This document shows positions 1-7,476 of a DNA stretch of 24,071 nt, piece after piece. The position numbers were made by a program, and so were the translations under genes. This stretch comes from Gp13-AA77 sp036521995 (lineage in GTDB: Bacteria; Acidobacteriota; Terriglobia; UBA7540), in assembly GCA_036521995.1 (NCBI GenBank), contig DATDGR010000305.1, forward strand, positions 1-24,071. Direction: 5' to 3'. The notes beneath the pieces are model-generated. The model made no database searches, was not told the origin of the DNA, and saw only the letters and a program-made list of their open reading frames with translations. Position 1 is the stretch's first letter; the number at the start of each line of letters is the position of its first letter.

Positions 1-160
1 CGGCCCGTGGAAAGGCCTGGATGGCCGGGTGCACGACGCGACCGGAAAGGCCTTCGAGCTGGAATTCTGCACTATTGCGAGATGGCAGAACGGCGAGATT
101 GTCGAAGAGAACCTGTTCTATGATCAGGTCGGGTTCCTCCGTCAGATCGGTGTGCTTTGA
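1..160 (+). CDS. SnoaL-like / ester cyclase family protein, C-terminal fragment (5' end outside window)
   Basis: Reading from base 2, an open frame of 52 codons ends at the TGA at 158-160. The visible residues include the stretch ELEFCTIARWQNGEIVEEN, followed by LFYDQVGFLRQIGVL. This is the usual last beta strand and tail of SnoaL-like polyketide-cyclase/ester-cyclase proteins (NTF2 fold), which commonly end in a 'G.I.EE.LFYD...FL.QIG' pattern. Only the tail is present, so the substrate cannot be guessed; many soil-bacterial members are uncharacterised. The family call rests on this motif alone. No terminator is obvious in the 189-bp gap before the next gene. Confidence 0.6.
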   Translation, partial: GPWKGLDGRVHDATGKAFELEFCTIARWQNGEIVEENLFYDQVGFLRQIGVL

Positions 161-349
161 TGGGACTCCGAAGCCAGCCACAAGGCAGCACGAAGGCTAG
201 GGACGGTGATCTGAGCGGGCCCGGAGCGGCGCGCGGTTTAGGACCTGCCACGCTGGCTGCGAATCCGACGAGTCGAAGGCAGCGCGAACGGCAGCTAGGT
301 CGCAGTCGCCGTTTATTAGTCCCAGTGAGACTGATTGGGGTACACGACA

Positions 350-1147
350 ATGGCTGACATTCTGCCCGCGATCTTCTTCGGGCACGGCAATCCGATGAAC
401 GCGCTCATGAACAACGCGTACACCGAGGCGTGGCGACGCGTCGGACAAGAAACGCGCCGACCGCGCGCGATTTTGTCGATTTCTGCTCACTGGTTCGTGC
501 CTGAGACCGGCGTTACTGTATCCACATCGCCAAGAACCATTCACGACTTTGGTGGATTTCCGGAGCAGCTGTTCCGCGTGCAATACCGGGCCCCGGGGGA
601 TCCCGCGCTGGCTCGTCGCGTCCAAAGCTTGCTTGCGCCTCTTGAGGTCAATCTGGATGACTCGTGGGGCCTCGATCACGGCACGTGGTCTGTCCTTCGC
701 CATGTGTATCCAAAAGCGGACATTCCCATTGTTCAGTTGAGTATCGACGAAACAAGGGCTTCGTTGTTCCACTTCGAGATCGGCAGAAAACTTGCCCCGC
801 TGCGGGAAGAAGGCGTTTTGATCGTAGGCAGTGGAAATCTGGTCCACAACCTTCATGCTTACGCCTGGGGTCGCCATGTTCAGAATCCGTATGACTGGGC
901 TGTTGAGTTCGAGGGGGAAGCGAAACAGATGATGCTTACGGGAGAATTCAAACCGCTGATCGACTACGAAAGCCTGGGTCCGGCGGCCTTGCTTTCCATA
1001 CCCACGCCGGATCACTACCTACCTCTGCTCTATGTGCTGGCGACGAAACAAGCAAGCGAACGCGTTACCTTCCCGGTGGAGGGCGTCGACGGTGGATCGA
1101 TATCGATGCTTGCTGTCCAGGTAGGCGGCGTCCCGGTTGCTGCTTGA
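350..1147 (+). CDS. ygiD: YgiD-type 4,5-DOPA-extradiol-dioxygenase family protein
   Basis: A 265-residue protein collinear over its whole length with the DODA-type extradiol dioxygenase family (E. coli YgiD, about 270 aa). Visible landmarks are FGHGNPMN near the N-terminus, SAHWF, TIHDFGGFP, GLDHGTWSVL, GSGNLVHNL and PTPDHYLPLLYV. The expected metal ligands are present as His12, His47, His166 and His222. The family uses non-haem iron or zinc to cleave catechol rings; in vitro YgiD acts on L-DOPA, but the physiological substrate is generally unknown. ATG 350 is preferred over an upstream in-frame TTG at 335, because it matches the usual family N-terminus and has a GGGG tract about 9 nt upstream. 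It stands alone between a SnoaL-like gene and decayed sequence. Confidence 0.9.
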   Translation: MADILPAIFFGHGNPMNALMNNAYTEAWRRVGQETRRPRAILSISAHWFVPETGVTVSTSPRTIHDFGGFPEQLFRVQYRAPGDPALARRVQSLLAPLEVNLDDSWGLDHGTWSVLRHVYPKADIPIVQLSIDETRASLFHFEIGRKLAPLREEGVLIVGSGNLVHNLHAYAWGRHVQNPYDWAVEFEGEAKQMMLTGEFKPLIDYESLGPAALLSIPTPDHYLPLLYVLATKQASERVTFPVEGVDGGSISMLAVQVGGVPVAA

Positions 1148-1184
1148 AGGACCGATTAGAGCTGGATTAAACACCGAGGGGGAG

Positions 1185-1503
1185 ATGCTGTCGAACGGGC
1201 TGCCCCCGCTAGCGGCGAGGAAAATGCCGCCGATTCAGAATATTCTGTTTCCGGTCGATTTCTCGCCTTCCTGCCAGGCGATGGCTCCTTTTGTTCGGAG
1301 AGTTGCATCGCTTTTCTCGGCACAGGTGACGTTGTTGCACGTGGTGGAGCCATCGGCTTCGAGTTGGCGGTGCGACCGCTGCAGGAGGTGGAAGCCGATC
1401 TCAAGCAACTTGCCCGAATGAAGCTTCGGTCATTTCTGGCGTCCGAGTTTCCGGCGAAAGAAAGCCCTAGGCTGCTCCTTCTGGGAGAAGCGGCGCTTCG
1501 GAT
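1185..1503 (+). pseudogene. Universal stress protein (UspA) domain, frameshifted and truncated
   Basis: From ATG 1185 one frame reads IQNILFPVDFSPSCQAMAPF and then LFSAQVTLLHVVEPS, a typical UspA first strand, helix and second strand. Around 1352-1360 the match moves to another frame (codons starting at 1361), which continues FELAVRPLQEVEADLKQLAR and then a run to LLLLGEAALRM. The similarity stops at about 1500, before the glycine-rich ATP loop and the last strand. The gene therefore carries at least one frameshift and has lost its C-terminal half. The DNA directly after it encodes an unrelated GH79-like tail, so the loss probably involved a rearrangement. An intact, different UspA gene lies at 13142-13585. 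Confidence 0.7.
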
Positions 1504-1716
1504 GTGCCCACAGCCAGCGAGCGCTACACGTTGACGGCAAAACAACTTCAAGATACCACAGTTGAGCTCAATGGGAAGACGCTTGAGCTCACGAGAGACG
1601 GCGATCTGCCGGAATTGAGAGGCGAGCCGGAGAATGCCGGCCTCGTGAGCTTGGCGCCTGTCAGCATTACGTATTTTAAGCCTCGCAAAGGCGGGCAATG
1701 CGAATTGTCAGTAGCC
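1504..1716 (+). pseudogene. C-terminal fragment resembling glycoside hydrolase family 79 (beta-glucuronidase-like) proteins
   Basis: The frame beginning at 1504 reads ASERYTLTAKQLQDTTVELN, GKTLEL, DGDLPELRG and AGLVSLAPVSITYF, then PRKGGQCELS. This resembles the all-beta C-terminal domain of bacterial GH79-like proteins common in Acidobacteriota, which end in a pattern like 'RYxLtA..L....v.LNG..L....dG.lP.l.G.....G.v.LaP.SItFl'. Only about 65-70 residues are present and there is no catalytic domain upstream; the DNA before it belongs to a broken UspA gene. It is therefore read as a gene remnant. The open frame runs on past 1716 over the start of the amidohydrolase gene, but that extension does not resemble the family. 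Family assignment is from memory of the motif and is moderate. Confidence 0.5.
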
Positions 1717-1735
1717 ATCTCGAGAGGTAATCGAT

Positions 1736-3007
1736 ATGAGCGAAGAAACACAACAAGGGCATGCCGTACTTGCCGCCCTGGGCACGCTGCTTCCAGACCT
1801 GGAATCCGTTTACAAAGACATCCATTCTCACCCCGAGCTATCGATGCAGGAGAACCGGACAGCGGGCATTGCCGCCGAGCGTTTGCGGAGGGCAGGGTAT
1901 GAGGTAGCGGCTGGCATTGGCAAGACGGGGGTTGTGGGTGTACTCCGCAACGGCGATGGTCCAACGATCATGCTGCGCGCGGATATGGACGCGCTCCCAG
2001 TTCGTGAGGCGACAGGTTTGCCGTATGCCAGCAACTCAACAGCTGATCAAGACGGCAAGTCTGTACCGGTGATGCATGCCTGTGGCCATGATATGCACGT
2101 ATGCTGGCTGATTGGCGCGGCGACGTTGTTCGCCGGAAGTCGAAACCTGTGGCGAGGTACCCTGATGCCTGTTTTTCAACCTGCGGAAGAAACAGGTGCC
2201 GGCGCGCAAGCGATGATTGATGACGGACTGTTTAAGCGCTTTCCGAAACCCACCGCCATACTCGGACAACACGTCATGGTCGGATCTTCAGGCGTGATTG
2301 GTACGCGCTCCGGCGTGATCACCTCAGCGGGAGACAGCTTCGAAATCCGAATGTTCGGTCGAGGCGCTCACGGCTCGATGCCTCAAGCGAGCATTGACCC
2401 GGTTGTTATGGCGTCTGCTACCGTCCTTCGCCTGCAAACCATTGTGTCCCGTGAACTCGCTCCCACCGACGCCGCGGTCGTAACCGTCGGCTCACTTCAG
2501 GCCGGTACAAAGGAGAATGTGATCCCTGACGAAGCGGTCATAAAGCTAAATGTGCGTACCTTCGATGAGGATGTCCGAAAGCGGGTGCTTGCTGCAATCG
2601 AACGCATCGTCAATGCTGAAGCCGAAGCTTCTCGAGCGCCCAAGAAGCCCGAGATCACTCCGCTTGACCGTTATCCTCTTGTGAAAAATGATCCAGAGGC
2701 AACGAAGCGTGCGGTCGAAGCGTTTCGAAGCTACTTTTCGGCGGACCGCGTGAAAGACACTCAACCAACCACCGCCAGCGAGGATTTTGGGTCTTTTGGA
2801 ACTGAGTGGCAGGTGCCTTCTGTTTTCTGGTTTGTGGGCGGCACGGATCCCGAAACGTATCGTAAGGCTAAGGAATCCGGAGGAATTGCGGACCTCCCGA
2901 CCAATCACAACCCGAAATTCGCGCCGACCATTCATCCAACTTTGGAGACCGGCGTGGAGGCATTGGTCGTCGCGTCTCAGGCCTGGCTGTCACCATCAGC
3001 TAAATGA
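1736..3007 (+). CDS. M20 family metallopeptidase / amidohydrolase (hippurate or IAA-amino-acid hydrolase-like)
   Basis: A 423-residue protein of the M20D amidohydrolase type, which removes N-acyl groups from amino acids in the cytoplasm using two metal ions. Landmarks are HSHPELSMQE near residue 30, LRADMDALPV (Asp83, Asp85), HACGHDMH (His114, Cys116, His118), the catalytic pair Glu151-Glu152 in QPAEETGAG, the dimerisation-domain motif GRGAHGSMPQ, and the C-terminal SEDFGSF and HNPKFAP segments. The cysteine in HACGHD is typical of the IAA-Leu/hippurate subgroup. ATG 1736 follows a GAGAGG tract at suitable distance. Its end overlaps the next start (ATGA), so the two genes are probably translated together. 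The exact acyl substrate cannot be read from sequence. Confidence 0.92.
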   Translation: MSEETQQGHAVLAALGTLLPDLESVYKDIHSHPELSMQENRTAGIAAERLRRAGYEVAAGIGKTGVVGVLRNGDGPTIMLRADMDALPVREATGLPYASNSTADQDGKSVPVMHACGHDMHVCWLIGAATLFAGSRNLWRGTLMPVFQPAEETGAGAQAMIDDGLFKRFPKPTAILGQHVMVGSSGVIGTRSGVITSAGDSFEIRMFGRGAHGSMPQASIDPVVMASATVLRLQTIVSRELAPTDAAVVTVGSLQAGTKENVIPDEAVIKLNVRTFDEDVRKRVLAAIERIVNAEAEASRAPKKPEITPLDRYPLVKNDPEATKRAVEAFRSYFSADRVKDTQPTTASEDFGSFGTEWQVPSVFWFVGGTDPETYRKAKESGGIADLPTNHNPKFAPTIHPTLETGVEALVVASQAWLSPSAK

Positions 3008-3651
3008 CTGTCAACGACCACATCGTCGTGAATACGCTCCTGGTCGCTTTCGACCTTGGCGGCACCTTTGTCTTCGCGATCAGCGGTGCAACGGCTGCGG
3101 TCAAGCACAGGCTCGATTTGTTCGGAGTGCTAGTTTTATCTTTCGCCGCGGGCAACTCGGGCGGGATCGCCCGCGATGTGATGATTGGAGCGATTCCGCC
3201 TGCAGCCGTGGGCGAGTGGCGGTACATCGCGGTGTCGATGCTTGCCGGGCTGATTACGTTCTACGGCTATCGAATCATCAACCGGCTGAGCAGCCCCGTC
3301 TTGGTATTCGACGCGGCTGGGCTGGCGCTCTTTGCAGTAGCTGGTGCAGGCAAGGCGCTGGCGTTTCACGCCGGTCCGGTTGCGGCGATGCTGCTCGGCA
3401 TGCTGACAGGAATTGGCGGCGGCATGGTGCGCGACATTTTCGTAATGGAAATTCCCACGGTGTTGCGCACCGAACTCTACGCGGTGGCGGCGCTTCTTGG
3501 CGCCGCTGTTGTGGTAGTAGGCAGAACGCTGCATGTCCCCACTTCCGCCGCGGCAATAGGCGGGGCAATCCTCTGTTTCGGACTGAGGTTTATGGCCATG
3601 CGACGAGGCTGGCAGCTTCCCATAGCCCGCCCGCCTGAACAATTGGAATGA
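3004..3651 (+). CDS. Trimeric intracellular cation (TRIC) channel family / UPF0126 membrane protein (YicG-like)
   Basis: A 215-residue integral membrane protein with about seven hydrophobic segments arranged as two similar halves. Each half carries the glycine-rich RD motif of this family: GNSGGIARDVMIG at about residue 50 and GIGGGMVRDIFVME at about residue 137. The first helix includes FDLGGTFVFAISGATAAVK, also typical. Prokaryotic TRIC homologues form trimeric monovalent-cation channels; the role in bacteria is not well defined. The start codon overlaps the stop of the amidohydrolase gene (ATGA), which suggests translational coupling, although no functional link between the two products is known to me. 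Length is normal for the family. Confidence 0.9.
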   Translation: MTVNDHIVVNTLLVAFDLGGTFVFAISGATAAVKHRLDLFGVLVLSFAAGNSGGIARDVMIGAIPPAAVGEWRYIAVSMLAGLITFYGYRIINRLSSPVLVFDAAGLALFAVAGAGKALAFHAGPVAAMLLGMLTGIGGGMVRDIFVMEIPTVLRTELYAVAALLGAAVVVVGRTLHVPTSAAAIGGAILCFGLRFMAMRRGWQLPIARPPEQLE

Positions 3652-3698
3652 AGATAATGCTGGCCTGGAACGGAAGGCCAAACCGAAGGAAGCAGTAG

Positions 3699-3930
3699 AT
3701 GCGTGCCGACGCCGGTCTCGACGCCTGGCACTGTCCCACCGGCAAGCGCCTTCATCGCGCTGAAATCACTGCCGACCGCCGCACCGTGGTCTATCGTGCC
3801 CGGCCCACCGCTGCAACTGCTGCCACATCAAGACCAGATGCACAGACTCGGACAATGGCCGCAGTGTCGAGCGGCGCCTCGATTCGTCGTTGGACTCCGA
3901 GCTGCGGCGGTTCCACATCGGCATGTCGCG
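3699..3930 (+). pseudogene. IS1182-like transposase remnant (C-terminal zinc-finger region), frameshifted
   Basis: From 3699 the frame reads DAGLDAWHCPTGKRLHR, then RRTVVYRARPTA. At about 3812 the similarity continues in a different frame as CNCCHIKTRCTDSDNGRSVE, then RRLDSSLDSELRRFH. Together these match the order seen in IS1182-type DDE transposases: 'Y....D.Y.CP.G..L', then a 'YR...' strand, then 'C..CPLK..CT....GR.V.R..dee...R' before the catalytic Glu. Neither the N-terminal catalytic core nor the final helix with the catalytic Glu is visible. It is a dead scrap of an insertion sequence. The identification is from motif spacing and is moderate. Confidence 0.5.
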
Positions 3931-4640
3931 CTCCTGGTTCTGGCGGTTTCCATCCTGGCCATCGAACTGGCGGTACACCCCCACGAGACTGACCGGCTTG
4001 TTCTCTCAGCGGCGCTGGCCATCGTCGTGCTGCCCGGGGTGCGCATCGGCTTACCGTTCTTCAAGTCCCTAGTCGGGTCACAAAGTGGGTCCTACACTGC
4101 TGAGAGTTAGTGACCCCATTTGCTCGGTTGCGCACGATGAAGCATCGGCGCCACATTATCGCAGTACATAGACGGGTAAACCGCCCGCCCTCAGCATGAG
4201 CTGGGTGAGGATACGTGTTGAGAAGAACGCCTTATCACCACTGATCTGTGCAGGCCGTCAGGCCCTCAATCACCTCGCGGGAGGCATGGGTCCTTCCTAG
4301 TCGCCAAGGGTTTACCGACGGAGCCTCGAACAGCTGACGATTCCGGTCGGACCACGGGGCACTCGAACGTTCCCGGAACCGGAACTGTGGCTCGAACGGT
4401 TCATTTGAAGGGAGCCCGGTCAGGGCCGGCCCCTCGCGGGGCCAATCTGAGTTGACCTTCGCGTTCGTGCGGCGCACCGACTTCGAGCGAAGCCACCAGC
4501 GGTCCGGCACAGGTCGTAAGGCCGGCGGTAACCCGGCAGTTGAATGGCTTCGCTCTACCGTCGCTCTTCCACCGACGGCGGGGAGGCAGCAATAGACCGG
4601 CTCCAGGCATCACAGGAGTAAACTGGTACCTGCGAGAGAT
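3931..4640. other. Gene-poor intergenic stretch with several hairpins, no convincing gene
   Basis: No open frame here resembles a known family, and open frames on both strands lack ribosome binding sites. Several inverted repeats are visible: GGGTCAC at 4075-4081 with GTGACCC at 4110-4116; GGCCCC-TCGC-GGGGCC at 4428-4443; GAGCGAAGCCA at 4485-4495 with its perfect complement at 4545-4555; and CCGTCG at 4558-4563 with CGACGG at 4573-4578. An open frame at 3703-4110 has a hydrophobic run (RHVALLVLAVSILAIELAV) but resembles nothing I know and overlaps the transposase remnant. The region may be the remains of one or more mobile elements, or may include a structured RNA. Confidence 0.4.
4485..4555. 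repeat. 11-bp perfect inverted repeat enclosing a GC-rich loop
   Basis: GAGCGAAGCCA (4485-4495) is perfectly complementary to TGGCTTCGCTC (4545-4555). The 49-nt interval itself contains smaller CCGGC/GCCGG pairings. A second hairpin, CCGTCG/CGACGG with a 9-nt loop, follows directly at 4558-4578. There is no T-run, so neither looks like a standard intrinsic terminator. It could be part of a mobile-element end or a structured RNA. Confidence 0.4.
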
Positions 4641-4921
4641 TAGTGACGGAAACCCCTCCGATACCGGGAAGAACTCCAGCAAGACTCTCGCCTCAAAGAC
4701 GCTTCGCGTCCTCGCTGCATGGGCGGTGGCAAGCGTGGCGGAGGGAGGCCAAGCCGGGATTGATGGCCACACTCCGCCCTGAAAGACCTAAGGCCCTGTG
4801 TGCGGAGGTTGCGCCCTTCTGGCTCCGAGTCCTCTCGACGAAAACCGTTCCCATCCGTAAGCAGCACAGACCCAGCCGCACACTTCTCCGGCACAGCCGA
4901 CACTCTCGATATCTTCGTTTG

Positions 4922-7141
4922 ATGCTCGCCGCCTTCGCCCTAACCGGAATGATCGCTGCTCAGGAACCGACGCCCAGCACTCATGAGCCGACGATCAAGG
5001 TCCAGGTGAACCAGATTCTTGTGCCGGTGATCGTGACGGATCGAAAAGGCCACTATGTCGCGGATCTCACGGAGAGTGATTTTCGTGTCTTCGAGGACAG
5101 CGTTGAGCAGAAATTGGTAGCGCTCAGCACCGAGAAAAATGGCGCGTCGGCACTCTTTCCGTCCGAGGCCGGGCCAGAGCCGGGCACTGGCACATCAACC
5201 GCCTTATCAGCCCCTGCCGGCAGTGCGCCTGTCACTCGTACGTACCTGATCGTCGTAGACACGCTCTATTCTTCCTTCGGAGACTTTGTCCAGGTTCGCA
5301 AGGCGCTGGAGAAGCTTTTCCAGGAAGAGCAAGGCTCCGACTCGCAGTACGCCCTGGTCGCGCTCGGCCGGCCGACGTTCGTCATCCAAAATCTGACACG
5401 GGATCCCGGCGCGGTCCTGGCCGCTGTCGGAAGCAAGGACTTCACCAGAACGATTATGTCCAGCGAGCACTCGAACCTGACTCAACAAGAGTCTAAGCTG
5501 CTGGATGTCCTGGAAGGTTGCCCGCCGCCTTTGCCAGGCCAATCCCTCTGTCAATCGGCCATAGACTTCGCAAATATGGCTGCCCGAGAACGCGACATGA
5601 TCACCCGAAATCTCCTCGCCGATCTACGCAGCCTGACGGAACAGCTTTCACGAATGCCGGGGAAGCGCGCAATGATACTGGCTTCTGATGGCTTCAATTT
5701 GCAGCCAGGCCGCGAACTTTTCGAGCTGATTGCAGCGTACGAGAACAACCCCAGCGTGTTGCTCCACAATCAAACCGGCTACCTTTTCGATGAAATGGGA
5801 CCGATCGTCCGGCTCGCCACCGCCCGCAATGTGACATTCTACACACTTGATTCACGCGGTCTGTATACAGTTCCTGCCGGCGGGTTTGATGCCAGCGAAC
5901 ACGTTGCGATAGATCCCAAGGCGGCTGCGACCGTCCTGCCAGCGATGCGGAGTGCGAAAGAGACGGCAGCCTGGGAAAACCAGAACGCGATGAGCTACCT
6001 TGCGGGGGCCACAGGCGGGGTCTTCTATCACAATAACAACGACCTCCTGAGAGGCCTTCGCCAGGCGTTCGCGGATGGGCGTCAGTATTATGTGCTGGCT
6101 TATGACTCCTCCAACCGGGCAGCAGACGGGAAGTATCGCGCCGTTAAGGTGCAGGTCAAAAGCAAGAACCTGATGGTTCGAGCCAAGCCCGGTTATTGGG
6201 CGCCCGCGACAAATACAGCAACGATTGCCGCCACGCCGCGCCCAGCAGAGCCCTCAGCCTTGGCCGGGCCATCGCCAGGAAAAATTCCGCCGATTACTCC
6301 TAAGCCTCCCACCGATTCATTGAGCTTGACGCCGCCACCGCCGCCGTCATTCGTGGATACACCCATCGGCGAGCTCGTCGGCGAGTTGCCGGAACTCAAG
6401 AAACTCCGGCCAACCGCCAGTCAGGAATTGCTGCCCTCAATCTTGCAAAAAGTGGGCGCAAATGTGGCCATCCTGTTCGACAGGTTTCCCAACGTGACTT
6501 CCCTGGAACAAGTGACTGAGCAACGCTTGGATAGCACCGGAGCCATCGATGGTGAAATCTACCAGACGTTTCGCTACCTGGCCGTGGGCAACCCGGATAA
6601 GAAGGACGTGGGGTTCGAAGAGTACCGGACGGACACGAAAGGCAAGCTCGTGCAACAGAAAGGCCTCAACGAATTCCTCATCACGAAAGGGTTCGTTTCG
6701 ATACCCTTCTTGTTCCACCCGTTGTACCAGCTGGACAGCAGGTACCGGTATCTCGGGCAGGAGGTCATCGGAAGGCGCGACACCGAGGTTGTGGCCTTCG
6801 CCCAAAAGTCTACCGCGCGGGTAAGAGAGCTATTTACCATAAACGGAAAGTCAGGGGGCATGCTTGCGCAGGGGGTGGCGTGGATTGATCCGGTCAATTA
6901 TCAGATCGTCAGAATGCGCGAGGATTTACGTGCTCCAGTGCTCGAAATCGGGCTCGAATCCCAAACCACGCGGGTCGAGCTCACCGAGGTCCGCTTCAAA
7001 GGTGGGTCGCCGGCGCTCTGGCTCCCGCGTGAGGTTGAAGTGCAGACGAAGTTTTCCGATGTAATCTTCAGGAACGCGCATCACTATTCGGAATTCAAAC
7101 AGTTCAGCGTACAAACCCAGGTGCAAGCGGCGTCGCCCTGA
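4922..7141 (+). CDS. VWFA-related domain-containing secreted protein (Acidobacteria type)
   Basis: A long exported protein of the Acidobacteria-expanded VWFA-related family. After a hydrophobic start (MLAAFALTGMIAAQE, signal-peptide-like) comes the characteristic entry strand IKVQVNQILVPVIVTDRKGH, then VADLTESDFRVFEDSVEQK. Next is a von Willebrand A-like domain beginning TYLIVVDTLYSSFGDFVQ and including GKRAMILASDGFNL, then LAGATGGVFYHNNNDL and YYVLAYDSSN. A proline-rich linker (PPITPKPPTD, then TPPPPPSF) leads to a further 250-residue beta-rich domain of unknown function. A classical MIDAS DxSxS is not evident. The frame stays open upstream to a GTG at 4643 with another ATG at 4763; ATG 4922 is preferred because it places the hydrophobic segment first, but it has no clear Shine-Dalgarno and lacks N-terminal positive charges, so the start is uncertain. 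Role unknown. Confidence 0.82.
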   Translation: MLAAFALTGMIAAQEPTPSTHEPTIKVQVNQILVPVIVTDRKGHYVADLTESDFRVFEDSVEQKLVALSTEKNGASALFPSEAGPEPGTGTSTALSAPAGSAPVTRTYLIVVDTLYSSFGDFVQVRKALEKLFQEEQGSDSQYALVALGRPTFVIQNLTRDPGAVLAAVGSKDFTRTIMSSEHSNLTQQESKLLDVLEGCPPPLPGQSLCQSAIDFANMAARERDMITRNLLADLRSLTEQLSRMPGKRAMILASDGFNLQPGRELFELIAAYENNPSVLLHNQTGYLFDEMGPIVRLATARNVTFYTLDSRGLYTVPAGGFDASEHVAIDPKAAATVLPAMRSAKETAAWENQNAMSYLAGATGGVFYHNNNDLLRGLRQAFADGRQYYVLAYDSSNRAADGKYRAVKVQVKSKNLMVRAKPGYWAPATNTATIAATPRPAEPSALAGPSPGKIPPITPKPPTDSLSLTPPPPPSFVDTPIGELVGELPELKKLRPTASQELLPSILQKVGANVAILFDRFPNVTSLEQVTEQRLDSTGAIDGEIYQTFRYLAVGNPDKKDVGFEEYRTDTKGKLVQQKGLNEFLITKGFVSIPFLFHPLYQLDSRYRYLGQEVIGRRDTEVVAFAQKSTARVRELFTINGKSGGMLAQGVAWIDPVNYQIVRMREDLRAPVLEIGLESQTTRVELTEVRFKGGSPALWLPREVEVQTKFSDVIFRNAHHYSEFKQFSVQTQVQAASP

Positions 7142-7343
7142 TGAACGGCATTCGGTTAAGGCGCGGTCGGGAATGCGGGTGTTCTCGACAACCGCCCAGG
7201 ACTACAAAGGTTCAAGACTCGCACGCTCCACGGAACGGTCTCTGGGTTAGGGCCGGCTTCAGCGGGAAGGCCATTGCCTACGGGCGCCTGCGAGTCCTTC
7301 GCCTCAGCCGGTAATGCCTACGGATGTTATAGACATTCATGGC

Positions 7344-7370
7344 TTGCTTAGAACCCGCCGATGATATAAA
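7344..7370 (+). promoter_or_regulatory. Possible sigma70-type promoter for cysQ
   Basis: TTGCTT at 7344-7349 and TATAAA at 7365-7370 resemble -35 and -10 boxes. The spacer is 15 bp, shorter than the optimum, so this is a weak candidate. Transcription from it would leave a leader of about 100 nt before the cysQ start. Confidence 0.3.
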
Positions 7371-7419
7371 GTGATTGCTCAATTAGAGCCTCACGGTGTA
7401 AGCCCTCGCGAGCGACGCC

Positions 7420-7435
7420 GGAATCACGCGATTCC
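7420..7435 (+). promoter_or_regulatory. Leader hairpin upstream of cysQ
   Basis: GGAATC-ACGC-GATTCC forms a perfect 6-bp stem with a 4-nt loop, 41 bp upstream of the preferred GTG start. It has no following T-run, so it is not a simple terminator. Whether it regulates expression is unknown. Confidence 0.3.
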
Positions 7436-7476
7436 CACCGCACGTGAAGTCAAATTCCTGGTTTAGGAGCGCCCTC

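Larger units (their letters stand above)
7142..7476. other. Intergenic region upstream of cysQ with short repeats
   Basis: No gene is supported in these 335 bp. The nonamer TGCCTACGG occurs twice, at 7275-7283 and 7315-7323, separated by 31 bp. A GC-rich part (7142-7310) is followed by a more AT-rich part holding a possible promoter. A short hairpin lies close to the cysQ start and is listed separately. Confidence 0.4.

Noticed and set aside
2787..3638. A 283-codon plus-strand frame overlapping the amidohydrolase end and the TRIC gene
   Set aside because: It is an off-frame reading of two genes with strong family matches, and it has Arg/Cys-rich noise composition.
3703..4110. A 135-codon frame with a hydrophobic segment, considered as a membrane protein
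   Set aside because: No family resemblance, weak start context and overlap with the transposase remnant; the hydrophobic run is likely accidental.
4401..4903. Overlapping open frames on both strands in the GC-rich stretch before the VWFA gene
   Set aside because: Low-complexity Pro/Arg/Ser/Gly residues with no ribosome binding site and no conserved motif; treated as non-coding.
7142..7443. Possible riboswitch upstream of cysQ
   Set aside because: No recognisable aptamer core (for example SAM or other sulfur-related types) could be traced; only a small hairpin and a weak promoter are supported.
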